A DNA stretch of 64,000 nucleotides from the NCBI RefSeq assembly GCF_029784165.1, contig NC_073696.1, positions 185,172,998 to 185,236,997 of the forward strand, read 5' to 3'. Shown piece after piece: positions 1 to 10,159 of this stretch; positions within the stretch are counted from its first letter, which is position 1, and each line of letters opens with the position of its first letter. Source of the DNA: Wyeomyia smithii (taxonomy: Eukaryota; Arthropoda; Insecta; Diptera; Culicidae). The position numbers and the translations under genes are program-made. Below the pieces are notes generated by a model. It worked only from the letters and a program-made list of their open reading frames with translations. It ran no database searches and was not told the origin of the DNA.

Positions 1-600
1 AACTTATTTATCACTCAAGGAGAAAGAAAGAAAGAAACAAAGAGAGTCTCTTAATGTTACTCAGGACCTTCTGAAAAGTAACTCGAGAGTTGCTCAGTTG
101 TTTAAAAATAAAATGTCGCGAAGTGAATTCTTTAGTGGCTAAATGCATCATTTTAGAGTTTTCAAAATCAAAATGGATTACCCCCTATAAACTGGGAATC
201 TAACTCTTTCATTTGTCCATAAAAATAAAAGAGTCTACATGCAAAAAGTGGATTGAGTAATGTGATGTTTTATTTGGCCGATACACATACCTTTCATCGG
301 TATGGTGTTTCTGAAGAAATAGAATAAAAATGTTGTTCAAACATTCGTTCTTGATTGATAGCAGGGGTTTGGCTTAAACCAAGAAGGAAAAGTATTTTTT
401 GTCCAATATTTTGACCGGTATTCCACTACCTTTCTGGCAGATTATTGTTGAGGTTTGCAGGAAATTATACACAGTTGAAACCGGAAGATTTTCGCCTTTA
501 AAATGGTTTACCGTGAACATTACGCCAAAATTTTGTGTAGTCCAGTTGGAACTGTACAATGCGCTTGCGGAAAGCTTTCTGTTTCGACGCCATTTTATAT
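1..600. other. AT-rich sequence with no recognised gene
   Basis: I see no supported gene here. There is a short GAAA/GAGA-rich simple repeat near 20-50. The open frames at about 374-685 overlap each other on opposite strands and resemble no family I know. The only recognisable neighbour begins at about 600, the 3' end of a reverse transcriptase relic. Confidence 0.5.
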
Positions 601-619
601 ATTTATTTATTTGTACAAT

Positions 620-835
620 TACATTCATCTGACAAAGATAAGTCTCAATTAATAATAAAAACATTCCAAAATCTTCGATGAGCATTCAGCAGCCGTTGTC
701 GAAACGTATTCATTGATAAGTTGAAGTCAAAAAATCATTAGAACGGTGGCAAATAACACGAATTGGATCATGGCAACCATATAGTCGATTCTGCGGTTCC
801 AAGTATAAGAAACTTCTTTGGCGCAACGGTCCTTC
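620..835 (-). pseudogene. CR1/jockey-type reverse transcriptase relic, C-terminal end
   Basis: Minus-strand translation gives a degenerate match to the C-terminal tail of the better-preserved CR1-like element at 28.1-29.5 kb. Recognisable pieces are APKKFLILGTAE followed further on by FDFNLSMNTFRQRL. There is an in-frame stop and no intact frame. The piece lies directly left of the inverted-repeat element at 836-1930. It continues the relic at 1935-2318 in the same strand and order, so I read it as the 3' end of a split element. Confidence 0.5.
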
Positions 836-1930
836 AGGGGTACTTGGGGTAAGCCCGGCCCCCTAAGGAAAATGATTCTTTAGTATGACTTGATGGCAAA
901 TATTGTTATATATCTTTCACAGAATCATTGCCCAGACTGTTTTTAACAAGATATGAAGACTGTCAGTACTTTTGAACTGTTATTTTACAAGGAATAGTGA
1001 AATTTTGAAACTAAGATAAAAACGACGTTCAGCAACCAGTGCGGGTGAAACCGGCACCCCTTGGGGGTAACCCCGGCACCTAAGTTTGTTCATGAATTTA
1101 CTCGAATTAAATAAACCAATTTGAATTCGGAAACCGTCAAATGAGAGATCTTAGATTTCTGTACGTTATTGTTGAATTTGGTTGTTGTCGGTTTGCTGGT
1201 TCTGGAAGGATTGCCAGAATAAGTTCCGGTGAACATTACAACAATGAAAAAAAAATGATACTCGGCAAACCTGTCATATGGCGCCTTAAATCATATTTAT
1301 AACTAGTTTCATCGAAGCCAGGATCACATTTACCACATCGGAGCTTATTTCAAAAACCCAACATTTCGACTCTAATAACTTTTGGATTCATTTATAAATC
1401 GCAGAAGATCTTGAGTGCATGGTTCTAAGCCGATTTATTGATTTATTTAGCAGCAAGGCATCGGCAATAGATGAAAAATATGTGTCAGTAACATCCAACT
1501 ATCTCAAACCATGTCGGGCTTACCTTACTCACTGGGTGACGGTTTTACCCCGTCAGCACACATTTTTAAAAAAAGAGCATTTCTGCCAATTTATTGCTTC
1601 AATTTACCTCAGATCGAGTTCTTCTGATTGCTAATAATACAGGCAACAAATTGGTGAGTAACGAAAAAATATTTCAGTCTTTTCAGATGAATAAAAGCTT
1701 AAGTTTCACTTACAAAAATTACATCCTTTTACGCATCGGCTGCTGTAGCGTGTGTTTTGACTATTATTTTGACGTTTGACGTTTCACGGTGGCTTTGATG
1801 TATCTTAAAATGTCTCAAATATTAAATACTAACACTCTACATATTCCGAAACACAGTTTATTAGTGTTTCTAGTAAAACCCTAGGGGTGACGGTCTTACC
1901 CTCAGAGCCGGGCTTACCCCCAGTACCCCT
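836..1930. mobile_element. Non-autonomous terminal-inverted-repeat element, about 1.1 kb
   Basis: Left end AGGGGTACTTGGGGTAAGCC is mirrored at the right end, whose reverse complement starts AGGGGTACTGGGGGTAAGCC. Related motifs recur inside near both ends: GGGGTAACCCCGGCACC at about 1063, GGTGACGGTTTTACCCC at about 1536 and GGTGACGGTCTTACCCTC at about 1887. Such subterminal repeats look like transposase binding sites. Open frames inside are at most 71 codons and match nothing known to me. It sits between two pieces of the same reverse transcriptase relic. I could not define a target duplication, so the superfamily is open. Confidence 0.75.
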
Positions 1931-1934
1931 TTAT

Positions 1935-2318
1935 ATGTTTAGCTGAGCCAACATAGCTGGATGTGGCCAATCAGTAGTTTAGCAGCGAAAACAGCTTGGG
2001 CAATTTGACGGCGAACCACATGTGGTTAAATACCAAGAAGTCGACAACGGTCCTCGTAAGATGTCAGGTTCAGTGGATTTTGCCATGGGAGATAACGATT
2101 TTTTTTCTGAACCATTTCCATTCTGTAGGACCAGTTTTCATGGTATGGGCTCCATATCACAGAATCAGTTCCGATGATCGATCGCACTAGGGTACAGTAA
2201 AGAGCATTAAAACATAACGGGTCACGGAATTCATCGGAAATCTTGAATATGAACCCCAATCGACGGTTTGCTTTGGTGATAATATTACTATATGATAATA
2301 TTCTATGATAACATTCTA
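1935..2318 (-). pseudogene. CR1/jockey-type reverse transcriptase relic, thumb to C-terminal region
   Basis: The frame at 2026-2259 reads NRRLGFIFKISDEFRDPLCF... FNALYCTLVRSIIG...VIWSPYHENWSYRMEMVQKK...YEDRCRLLGI. This aligns with the 28.1-29.5 kb element (RQLGFIGKIGRDFYDPYCSK, IWSPYQLSWTLRIERVQKR, YSERCRLIGL). After a frame change it continues as VRRQIAQAVFAAKLL and HPAMLAQLNIY to about 1935. Its right edge abuts the left inverted repeat of the DD37E transposon. The matching N-terminal pieces lie beyond that transposon at 15.5-16.3 kb. Confidence 0.8.
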
Positions 2319-2319
2319 T

Positions 2320-2348
2320 GACTGTTCCGAAAATTATAAATACATCTT
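2320..2348. repeat. Left terminal inverted repeat of the DD37E transposon
   Basis: Sequence starts GACTGTTCCG and runs through AATTATAAATACATCTT. It is mirrored at 15076-15103 with few mismatches. Confidence 0.8.
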
Positions 2349-2431
2349 CTTTCTTGAATAAAACAAAAAATACAGGATTTTTCGGGTCATTTTATTCTGA
2401 AATATAGATAGTAAGTGTTTTCTTTCCAGTA

Positions 2432-2512
2432 TCAATTCAAGTTGGGATTATTTTTCGTAGGATACGCGAGTTCTTTAACTTTTCTATTAACACTACTCAT
2501 AAGCTTTTGCAC
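2432..2512 (-). pseudogene. DD37E transposase, C-terminal 26 codons (detached)
   Basis: Minus strand reads across the target duplication as QKLMSSVNRKVKELAYPTKN, then four more residues and a TGA stop at 2432-2434. It follows directly from the transposase frame that is interrupted at 13988-13999, where the other half ends in EHTVQKL. The 12-bp sequence AAGCTTTTGCAC shared by both break points is the target duplication of retrotransposon copy A. With this piece the transposase is about 344 residues, the usual family size. Confidence 0.85.
2501..2512. repeat. Left target-site duplication of copy A
   Basis: AAGCTTTTGCAC here is repeated exactly at 13988-13999, right after the poly(A) tail of copy A. 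The site is inside the DD37E transposase gene. Confidence 0.95.
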
Positions 2513-2513
2513 C

Positions 2514-2549
2514 CATTCCGCGTCGAACACTCGACAGAAACGGACGTGC
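2514..2549 (+). promoter_or_regulatory. Putative internal RNA polymerase II promoter of copy A
   Basis: The 5' end CATTCCGCG fits an initiator-like start. If the A at 2515 is +1, GGACGTG falls at +28 to +34. GGACG matches the downstream promoter element consensus RGWYV at the canonical +28 position. The same heptamer sits at the same distance in copy B, although the rest of the 5' UTR has diverged. Downstream elements of this kind are known from Drosophila non-LTR retrotransposons. Function here is inferred. Confidence 0.55.
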
Positions 2550-2837
2550 AAAGTGGTCGTTCTATTACAATCCGGTCCGTGTGTACGAATAGCCAAACAA
2601 AAGAGTGTATTATTCTTTCGAGTTCAAGGCCATCAGTTGACAGTCGAGTCCGTGTCGTTGTGCTAAGTGATCTCACACCCGGCTCACTGCTGGTGGCTGT
2701 ATTGGTGCTGCTGTAGTGGTGCTGCTGGCTGTTTTGGGTGCAGCTTCGAACGATCGGACAACCACTGCTGGAAGGAAGAAGTAAAGAGGTACATGTTTTT
2801 GTCGGCGCTAGTGCGCTAGTGCGCTACATTTAGCGCG

Positions 2838-4208
2838 ATGGATATAGATCCCTCGCCTCCCGTGCCACCATCCCCGAACCCCCCTGACCCTGACCCTTCT
2901 GTTACCCCCTCCCTTGTTCATTCTCCAGTCCCCCCTCGCCCCAGGCTTTACCCGGACGGATCTCAACAGGGCAGCTATACTGTTTATTTTCGTCCAAAGG
3001 CAGGAGTGAATTCAAAGCGATTAAACATACTGCAAATTTCTAAAGACCTGACGAAGGGGTACAGGGCCGTGACCGAAATTTCCAAGGTCCGACCTAACAA
3101 GCTCCGTGTCGTGGTCAGTGATCTGGCACAGGCCAATGCTATCGCTTGCTCTGAGCTCTACACACGCGAGTATCGCGTTTACATACCCGCACGAGACGTG
3201 GAGATCGACGGTGTCATAACCGATTCGAGTCTGTCTGTCGAGTGTATCCTAAAAAGCGCAACCGGTTGCTTCAAAAATACCGAAACACAGGCGAAGATTT
3301 TGGATTGCAAGCAATTGCGGTCCATGTCTCTCGTCTGCGGTAAAAAAGTTTACACTCCGTCAGACTCGTTTCGCGTTACGTTTGCCGGATCTGTACTCCC
3401 TAGCCACGTCTCGATTGACCGGGTTCGTCTGCCTGTGCGATTGTATGTACCCCGTGTTATGAATTGCACCAATTGCAAGCAGTTAGGCCACACAGCCGCC
3501 TACTGCTGCAATAAGGCACGATGTAGCAAGTGTGGGGAGACTCATGCGGAAGATTCTTGCAGTGTTAATGCTGAAAAATGTATTCACTGTGGAGAAAACC
3601 AGCATGAGCTCTCCACATGCCCGGTGTACATGCAGCGCAGAGATAAAATCAAGCGGTCACTTAAGGAGCGTTCAAAGCGTTCTTACGCTGAGATGCTGAA
3701 GAAGACCGTGACCACTTCTACCATAACATCGAACCCCTATGATCTGTTGCCCTCTGATGAAACCGATTCTGACGATTCATCAGCGGGAACATCTTATGCC
3801 AATCCTGGGGAGTCTAGGAAGAGGAAAAATGTTTCTTCTCCTAAACTTCCCCGTAAAGGTCCTAAGATTTCCCAAAGTGTAATGAAAAGTACGAACAAAC
3901 CAAACAGTGCTGCGGAAAAACCGAAGCAAACTCCTCCTGGGCTTGCAAATTTAAAGTCCCAGAAGGAGTTCCCAGCACTGCCAGGAACATCTAAAACCCC
4001 AGTTGTTCCTTTTGCACATCCAGTTGATGAAACAAACTCTGGATTAGTGATATTTTCTGACATTGTGGACTGGATTTTTGAAAATTTCAATGTACCCGAT
4101 CCAATTAAAATCTTTCTTACAGCATTCCTCCCAACAGTTAGATCATTTTTAAAGCAGTTGACTGCCCAATGGCCCCTCCTTGCAGCGATTGTATCCTTCG
4201 ATGCTTAA
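2838..4208 (+). CDS. ORF1 (gag-like nucleic-acid-binding protein) of copy A
   Basis: 456 codons, intact. The N-terminal 45 residues are proline-rich. A central region (PKAGV...RVMNC) leads into three zinc knuckles at about residues 210-265: CTNCKQLGHTAAYC and CIHCGENQHELSTC are CX2CX4HX4C, and CSKCGETHAEDSC between them is CX2CX3HX4C. A basic, serine-rich tail follows. ORF1 proteins of this group bind element RNA and form the ribonucleoprotein. The first ATG follows a 5' UTR of about 320 bp. The stop overlaps the ORF2 start as ATGCTTAA at 4201-4208. It is noticeably diverged from the ORF1 of copy B. Confidence 0.9.
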   Translation: MDIDPSPPVPPSPNPPDPDPSVTPSLVHSPVPPRPRLYPDGSQQGSYTVYFRPKAGVNSKRLNILQISKDLTKGYRAVTEISKVRPNKLRVVVSDLAQANAIACSELYTREYRVYIPARDVEIDGVITDSSLSVECILKSATGCFKNTETQAKILDCKQLRSMSLVCGKKVYTPSDSFRVTFAGSVLPSHVSIDRVRLPVRLYVPRVMNCTNCKQLGHTAAYCCNKARCSKCGETHAEDSCSVNAEKCIHCGENQHELSTCPVYMQRRDKIKRSLKERSKRSYAEMLKKTVTTSTITSNPYDLLPSDETDSDDSSAGTSYANPGESRKRKNVSSPKLPRKGPKISQSVMKSTNKPNSAAEKPKQTPPGLANLKSQKEFPALPGTSKTPVVPFAHPVDETNSGLVIFSDIVDWIFENFNVPDPIKIFLTAFLPTVRSFLKQLTAQWPLLAAIVSFDA

Positions 4209-6097
4209 TTCAACTGCGTATATGAAGGATTCTATCTCTGTCTTACAGTGGAATTGTAGAAGCATTTTACCAAAATTGATTCGTTTAAAGTTTTGATAAA
4301 TAAAAACAAATGCGATGCATTTTCCCTTTGTGAAACTTGGCTTACTTCAAATATTGATCTCAACTTCCATGATTTTAATATTATTCGCCTTGATCGAGAC
4401 ACCCCATATGGAGGAGTACTTTTAGGGATTAAAAAGTGCTATTCTTTCTATCGTATTAACCTCCCCTCGATTCCAGGCATCGAAGTTGTCGCATGTCAAA
4501 TGACAATACAAGGTAAAGAGCTTTGTATTGCATCAATATATATTCCTCCCAGAGCACAGGTTGGGCAACGGCTGCTCTTTGATTTAATAGAACTTCTTCC
4601 CTCGCCACGTTTGATTTTGGGAGACTTCAACTCTCATGGTGTGGCTTGGGGCTCCCCTTACAATGATAACCGCTCCTCTTTAATTTATAACCTTTGCGAT
4701 GACTTCGAAATGACTATTTTAAACAACGGTGAAATGACACGTATCCCGAAACCTCCAGCGCGCCCAAGCGCTTTGGATCTATCCTTATGTTCGACGTCGC
4801 TACGGTTGGATTGCACATGGAAGGTAATCCTCGATCCTCACGGTAGCGACCATTTGCCTATTCTTATTTCAATTAATAACGGGTCAACTCGCATGCGACC
4901 AATTGACATTCCGTATGACCTCACACGGAATGTCGATTGGAAGTTATACGAGGAAATGATTTCAAAAGCGGTCGAGTCGATTCAACATCATCCACCACTT
5001 GAAGAATACAATCTCCTCGCGGGCTTGATTCTCGACGCCGCGTTGCAAGCCCAAACGAAGAAATATCCCGGCGTAACGATCAAAGAACGGCCTCCCACTC
5101 CGTGGTGGGACCAAGAGTGCTCCGATGTCTACACGCAAAGATCCAACGCGTTTTTGGCCTAAAGGAAGAAAGGTATACCTGGCGACTATATACGGTATTC
5201 GGAGCTTAATACCAAGCTTAAAAGCTTGGCTAAAGCAAAGAAACGCGGATATTGGCGTCGGTTCGTGAACGAGACGTCGAGGGGACATCGATGAGCACTC
5301 TTTGGAACACAGCCCGAAGAATGCGGAATCGCGTAACGGTCAACGAAAGCGAGGAGTCTTCAAGTCGGTGGATATTTGATTTTGCCAGGAAAGTATGTCC
5401 GGACTCTGTTCCTGAGCAAAACATTGTTCGCGATGCGTCTCCGGGCCATGACGCGATAGAATCACCTTTTACGATGGCAGAATTTTCAGTTGCCCTCCTG
5501 TCCTGTAACAATAACGCGCCTGGGTTAGATAGAATCAAATTCAACTTGTTGAAGAATCTACCCGGCAATGCCAAGAGGTGCTTGTTGAACTTGTTCAATA
5601 AGTTCCTGGAGCAAAACATTGTACCGCAGGATTGGAGGCAAGTGAAGGTGATCGCCATCCAAAAACCAGGGAAACCAGCTTCTGATCACAATTCTTATAG
5701 GCCGATTGCAATGCTATCCTGTATCCGGAAATTGATGGAAAAAATGATACTCCGTCGTTTAGACCATTGGGTCGAATCAAATGGTCTACTATCAGATACT
5801 CAATTTGGCTTCCGCCGTGCCAAAGGGACGAATGATTGTCTTGCGTTGCTTTCAACAGATATTCAGCTGGCGTATGCTCGCAAAGAACAAATGGCGTCTG
5901 CGTTCTTGGACATTAAGGGGGCTTTTGATTCCGTTTCTATTGACATTCTTTCGGGTAAACTTCACCGACAAGGATTTTCTCCAATTTTGAACAATTTTTT
6001 GCACAATTTGTTGTCCGAAAAGCACATGCATTTTACGCACGGCGATTTGGCAACTTTTCGCATTAGCTACATGGGTCTTCCCCAGGGCTCATGTTTA
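4201..6097 (+). pseudogene. ORF2 of copy A, 5' part (endonuclease and start of reverse transcriptase)
   Basis: Starts at the ATG overlapping the ORF1 stop. A single missing A in the run near 4270 shifts the frame early. The apurinic-type endonuclease then reads well from about 4293 (LCETW, LILGDFNSHG, GSDHLPILISI). A TAA stop at 5160-5162 and a one-base loss near 5282 break the linker. Reverse transcriptase resumes to FLDIKGAFDS and GLPQGSCL, where the sequence is cut by copy B at 6097. Protein differences from copy B in the endonuclease are very few, unlike in ORF1. Confidence 0.9.
6084..6097. repeat. Left target-site duplication of copy B
   Basis: AGGGCTCATGTTTA is repeated exactly at 11941-11954. 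The target encodes the GSCL part of reverse transcriptase motif B in copy A. Confidence 0.95.
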
Positions 6098-6109
6098 TTT
6101 TTTTTTTTC

Positions 6110-6472
6110 TTCACATAACATTTATTTGACACGGCACAAATACAATTTAATGTTTAACGGCGCCAATTATATCTGATGACTTAAAAACTAAAGCAAATTT
6201 TTTATCCTCGCTGCCGACTACGAGCTGAAATTAAGTCTAACTTAAAACTAGCATGGGATTTCCAATCAGTGTTTTGTTGTTCAATGGTCGTCTGATAATC
6301 GTCGAATGGCATGTATGGATTCGTTCTGCTGAGCCACGATGTCGTGAGTTGGGACAGAGGCTCGTAGTCCTTGGGTCTTGGTTCTGTTGTGCGGGGTCTG
6401 GTTGCTGGTTTTGTGCTTAAGGTTCAAACGTGTTCTTGTCGTTTTGTTGGGTGCAGACGGAGGGGAACGGGA
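6110..6472 (-). other. 3' UTR of copy B
   Basis: About 360 bp between the ORF2 stop and the poly(A) tail. The last about 100 bp (AGCTCGTAGTCGGCAGCGAG, then GGCGCCGTTAAACAT) match the 3' UTR of copy A at about 13845-13970. The preceding about 220 bp are largely different between the two copies. A conserved 3' end is expected if it is the reverse transcriptase recognition site. That role is inferred. Confidence 0.75.
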
Positions 6473-9400
6473 CTAGACTGGGGCGTGGATGGATTTCAGG
6501 AAAACGTATATAAGGGACATGTAGGATAGGTCACGGCTCGCCAAGACATCACGAACAGGAACAGCCGGCTGTCTACCCTCGGCCTGCAGGGAAGCTATTA
6601 ATTTAGACCTGGCGTCACGGTGTACAGGGCATGACCAAACCACATGCTCTATGTCGTGATAACCTTCACCACAGGCACAGATACCACTTTCCCCGAGCCC
6701 AACACGACGGAGATGTGCGTCAAATCTATAGTGATTGGACATAAGCCGGGACATCACGCAAATGAAATCCCGACCTACATCCAACCCCTTGAACCACGGG
6801 TTCGTCGATACTTTGGGGATTATGGAATGTAACCACCTTCCCAATTCCCCTCTGGTCCAAGCATTTTGCCAACTGATGATCGTATTCTGACGTACAAGTG
6901 CGAAAAATTCATTAAAGGCAATTGGTCTTTCATAAATATCACCGTTTGTTGCGCCCACCTTAGCCAAAGAGTCCGCTTTCTCATTACCCGGTATCGAGCA
7001 GTGAGAAGGGACCCACGCTAAGGTAATCTGAGTAGATTTTTCGGATAAAGCACTCAGATGTTCCCGTATTTTCCCCAGGAAATACGGAGAGTGCTTAACA
7101 TCTTTCATCGATCGGAGAGCCTCAATGGAACTGAGACTGTCCGTAAAGATGAAATAATGGTCCGTGGGCATTTTTTCGATAATCCCTAGGGTGTACTGAA
7201 TTGCAGCTAATTCTGCGACGTAAACAGAAGCAGGATTATCGAGCTTATGGGAGACGGTTAAATTGTTATTGAAGATACCGAAGCCAGTGGACCCATCAAG
7301 AAGTGATCCGTCAGTGTAGTACATATTGTCGCAGTTGATGTTTCGATATTTATTGGAAAAAATTTTAGGGATCTGCTGCACGCGTAAATGATCCGGGATT
7401 CCACGAGTTTCTTCTATCATGGATGTATCGAAAAACACAGTAGAATCAGAAGTATTTGATAAGTCGACACGATTTGGAATATTCGAAGAAGGGTTAATAT
7501 TTTGGGACATGTGATTGAAATACAATGTCATAAAACGGGTTTGAGAATTAAGTTCGATTAACCTTTCAAAATTTTCAATCACGGGACGGTTCAAGACCTC
7601 ACATTTGATTAGAATACGAGAAGACAGGCTCCAGAAGCGGTTTTTCAATGGTAGTACTCCAGCTAAAACCTCCAAACTCATCGTATGGGTCGACTGCATG
7701 CAACCTAAGGCGATACGCAAACAACGATATTGTATTCGCTCCAGTTTGATCAAATGTGTGTTTGCTGCGGAGCGGAAGCAGAAACACCCGTATTCAATAA
7801 CAGACAATATCGTTGTTTGGTAAAGCCTTATAAGGTCTCCTGGATGGGCTCCCCACCATTGTCCGGTTATTGTACGAAGAAAATTCACTCTTTGTTGACA
7901 TTTTTTCATCAGATACCTCACGTGACAACCCCAGGTGCCTTTAGAGTCGAACCAGACACCAAGATATTTGTGTACCAAAACCTGAGAAATCGTTTTACCC
8001 ATTAATTGTGTTTGAAGCTGAGCAGGTTCATGCTTCCTAGAAAAAACTACTATCTCAGTCTTCTCCGGAGAGAATTCGATACCTAGCTGTAAAGCCCAAG
8101 CAGACAAATTGTCCAAGGTATCTTGCAATGGTCCTTGCAAATCGGCAGCTTTGGCTCCTGTAACAGAGATTACACTGTCGTCTGCAAGTTGTCTTATCGT
8201 GCATGAATTTGCCAGACATTCGTCGATGTCATTTACATAAAAGTTGTAAAGAAGGGGGCTTAAACATGAGCCCCGGGGAAGACCCATGTAGCTAATGCGA
8301 AAAGTTGCCAAATCGCCATGCGTAAAATGCATGTGCTTTTCGGACAACAAATTGTGCAAAAAATTGTTCAAAATTGGAGAAAATCCTTGTCGGTGAAGTT
8401 TACCCGAAAGAATGTCAATAGAAATGGAATCAAAAGCCCCCTTAATGTCCAAGAACGCAGACGCCATTTGTTCTTTACGAGCATACGCCAGCTGAATATC
8501 TGTTGAAAGCAACGCAAGACAATCATTCGTCCCTTTGGCACGGCGGAAGCCAAATTGAGTTTCTGATAGTAGACCATTTGATTCGACCCAGTGGTCTAAA
8601 CGACGGAGTATCATTTTTTCCATCAATTTCCGGATACAGGATAGCATTGCAATCGGCCTATAAGAGTTGTGATTAGAAGCTGGTTTCCCTGGTTTTTGGA
8701 TGGCGATCACCTTCACTTGCCTCCAATCCTGCGGTACAATGTTTTGCTCCAGGAACTTATTGAACAAGTTCAACAAGCGCCTCTTGGCATTGCCGGGTAG
8801 ATTCTTCAACAAGTTGAATTTGATTCTATCTAATCCAGGCGCGTTATTGTTACAGGACAGGAGGGCAACTGAAAGTTCTGCCATCGTAAAAGGTGATTCT
8901 ATCGCGTCGTGGCCCGGAGACGCATCGCGAACAATATTTTGCTCAGGAACAGAGTCCGGACATACTTTCCTGGCAAAATCAAATATCCACCTACTTGAAG
9001 ACTCCTCGCTTTCGTTGACCGTTACGCGATTCCGCATTCTTCGGGCTGTGTTCCAAAGAGTGCTCATCGATGTCTCCCTCGACGTCTCGTTCACGAACCG
9101 ACGCCAATATCCACGTTTCTTTGCTTTAGCCAAGCTTTTAAGCTTGGTATCAAGCTCCGAATACCGTAAATAGTCGCCAGGTATACCTCCCGTCTGGTAG
9201 GCCTTAAACGCGTCGGATCTTTGCGTGTAGACATCGGAGCACTCTTGGTCCCACCACGGAGTGGGAGGCCGTTCTTTGATCGTTACGCCGGGATATTTCT
9301 TCGTTTGGGCTTGCAACGCGGCGTCGAGAATCAAGCCCGCGAGGAGGTTGTATTCTTCAAGTGGTGAATGATGTTGAATCGACTCGACCGCTTTTGAAAT

Positions 9401-10159
9401 CATTTCCTCGTATAACTTCCAATCGACATTTCGTGTGAGGTCATACGGAATGTCAATTGGTCGCATGCGAGTTGACCCGTTAGTAATTGAAATAAGAATA
9501 GGCAGATGGTCGCTACCGTGAGGATCGAGGATTACCTTCCATGTGCAATCCAACCGTAGCGACGTCGAACATAAGGATAGATCCAAAGCGCTTGGGCGCG
9601 CTGGAGGTTTCGGGATACGTGTCATTTCACCGTTGTTTAAAATAGTCATGTCGAAGTCATCGCAAAGGTTATAGATTAAAGAGGAGCGGTTATCATTGTA
9701 TGGGGAACCCCAAGCCACGCCATGAGAGTTGAAGTCTCCCAAAATCAAACGTGGCGAGGGAAGAAGTTCTATTAAATCAAAGAGCAGCCGTTGCCCAACC
9801 TGTGCTCTGGGAGGAATATATATTGAGGCAATACAAAGCTCTTTACCTTGTATTGTCATTTGACATGCGACAACTTCGATGCCTGGAATCGAGGGGAGGT
9901 TAATACGATAGAAAGAATAGCACTTTTTAATCCCTAAAAGTACTCCTCCATATGGGGTGTCTCGATCAAGGCGAATAATATTAAAATCATGGAAGTTGAG
10001 ATCAATATTTGAAGTAAGCCAAGTTTCACAAAGGGAAAATGCATCGCATTTGTTTTTATTTATCAAAACTTTAAACGAATCAATTTTTGGTAAAATACTT
10101 CTACAATTCCACTGTAAGACAGAGATAGAATCCTTCATATACGCAGTTGAATTAGGCAT
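6473..10159 (-). CDS. ORF2 polyprotein of copy B: endonuclease, reverse transcriptase, RNase H
   Basis: 1228 codons from the ATG at 10159, which overlaps the ORF1 stop by 8 nt (ATGCCTAA). An upstream TTG at 10180 is possible but less likely. AP-type endonuclease: N18, E45, GDFNSHG at about 141-147, SD-H at 216-218. Reverse transcriptase: FLDIKGAFDS at 569-578, LPRGSCLSPLL at about 627-637, and LADD at 658-661 in place of the usual Y/FADD. RNase H: D950, E983, D1007, H1053, D1063. A C-terminal cysteine-histidine motif CACGEGYHDIEHVVWSC follows. The enzyme nicks target DNA and primes cDNA synthesis from element RNA. All catalytic residues are present, so it is potentially active. Confidence 0.95.
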   Translation of the reverse strand: MPNSTAYMKDSISVLQWNCRSILPKIDSFKVLINKNKCDAFSLCETWLTSNIDLNFHDFNIIRLDRDTPYGGVLLGIKKCYSFYRINLPSIPGIEVVACQMTIQGKELCIASIYIPPRAQVGQRLLFDLIELLPSPRLILGDFNSHGVAWGSPYNDNRSSLIYNLCDDFDMTILNNGEMTRIPKPPARPSALDLSLCSTSLRLDCTWKVILDPHGSDHLPILISITNGSTRMRPIDIPYDLTRNVDWKLYEEMISKAVESIQHHSPLEEYNLLAGLILDAALQAQTKKYPGVTIKERPPTPWWDQECSDVYTQRSDAFKAYQTGGIPGDYLRYSELDTKLKSLAKAKKRGYWRRFVNETSRETSMSTLWNTARRMRNRVTVNESEESSSRWIFDFARKVCPDSVPEQNIVRDASPGHDAIESPFTMAELSVALLSCNNNAPGLDRIKFNLLKNLPGNAKRRLLNLFNKFLEQNIVPQDWRQVKVIAIQKPGKPASNHNSYRPIAMLSCIRKLMEKMILRRLDHWVESNGLLSETQFGFRRAKGTNDCLALLSTDIQLAYARKEQMASAFLDIKGAFDSISIDILSGKLHRQGFSPILNNFLHNLLSEKHMHFTHGDLATFRISYMGLPRGSCLSPLLYNFYVNDIDECLANSCTIRQLADDSVISVTGAKAADLQGPLQDTLDNLSAWALQLGIEFSPEKTEIVVFSRKHEPAQLQTQLMGKTISQVLVHKYLGVWFDSKGTWGCHVRYLMKKCQQRVNFLRTITGQWWGAHPGDLIRLYQTTILSVIEYGCFCFRSAANTHLIKLERIQYRCLRIALGCMQSTHTMSLEVLAGVLPLKNRFWSLSSRILIKCEVLNRPVIENFERLIELNSQTRFMTLYFNHMSQNINPSSNIPNRVDLSNTSDSTVFFDTSMIEETRGIPDHLRVQQIPKIFSNKYRNINCDNMYYTDGSLLDGSTGFGIFNNNLTVSHKLDNPASVYVAELAAIQYTLGIIEKMPTDHYFIFTDSLSSIEALRSMKDVKHSPYFLGKIREHLSALSEKSTQITLAWVPSHCSIPGNEKADSLAKVGATNGDIYERPIAFNEFFALVRQNTIISWQNAWTRGELGRWLHSIIPKVSTNPWFKGLDVGRDFICVMSRLMSNHYRFDAHLRRVGLGESGICACGEGYHDIEHVVWSCPVHRDARSKLIASLQAEGRQPAVPVRDVLASRDLSYMSLIYVFLKSIHAPV
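10152..10159 (-). promoter_or_regulatory. ORF1 stop / ORF2 start overlap ATGCCTAA
   Basis: The ORF2 ATG and ORF1 TAA lie within 8 nt in different frames. The same layout (ATGCTTAA) is at 4201-4208 in copy A. This is compatible with termination-coupled reinitiation for ORF2, a known strategy in non-LTR elements. The mechanism is inferred. Confidence 0.6.

Noticed and set aside
374..685. Overlapping 103- and 77-codon frames on opposite strands
   Set aside because: They show no recognised motif and sit next to the 3' end of a retrotransposon relic.
4293..6118. Treating the copy A ORF2 pieces as separate genes
   Set aside because: Alignment to copy B shows they are parts of one ORF2 broken by a missing A, a stop, a frameshift and an insertion.
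8700..9173. A 157-codon plus-strand frame
   Set aside because: Antisense to the copy B reverse transcriptase. The same shadow appears opposite copy A at 5230-5658.
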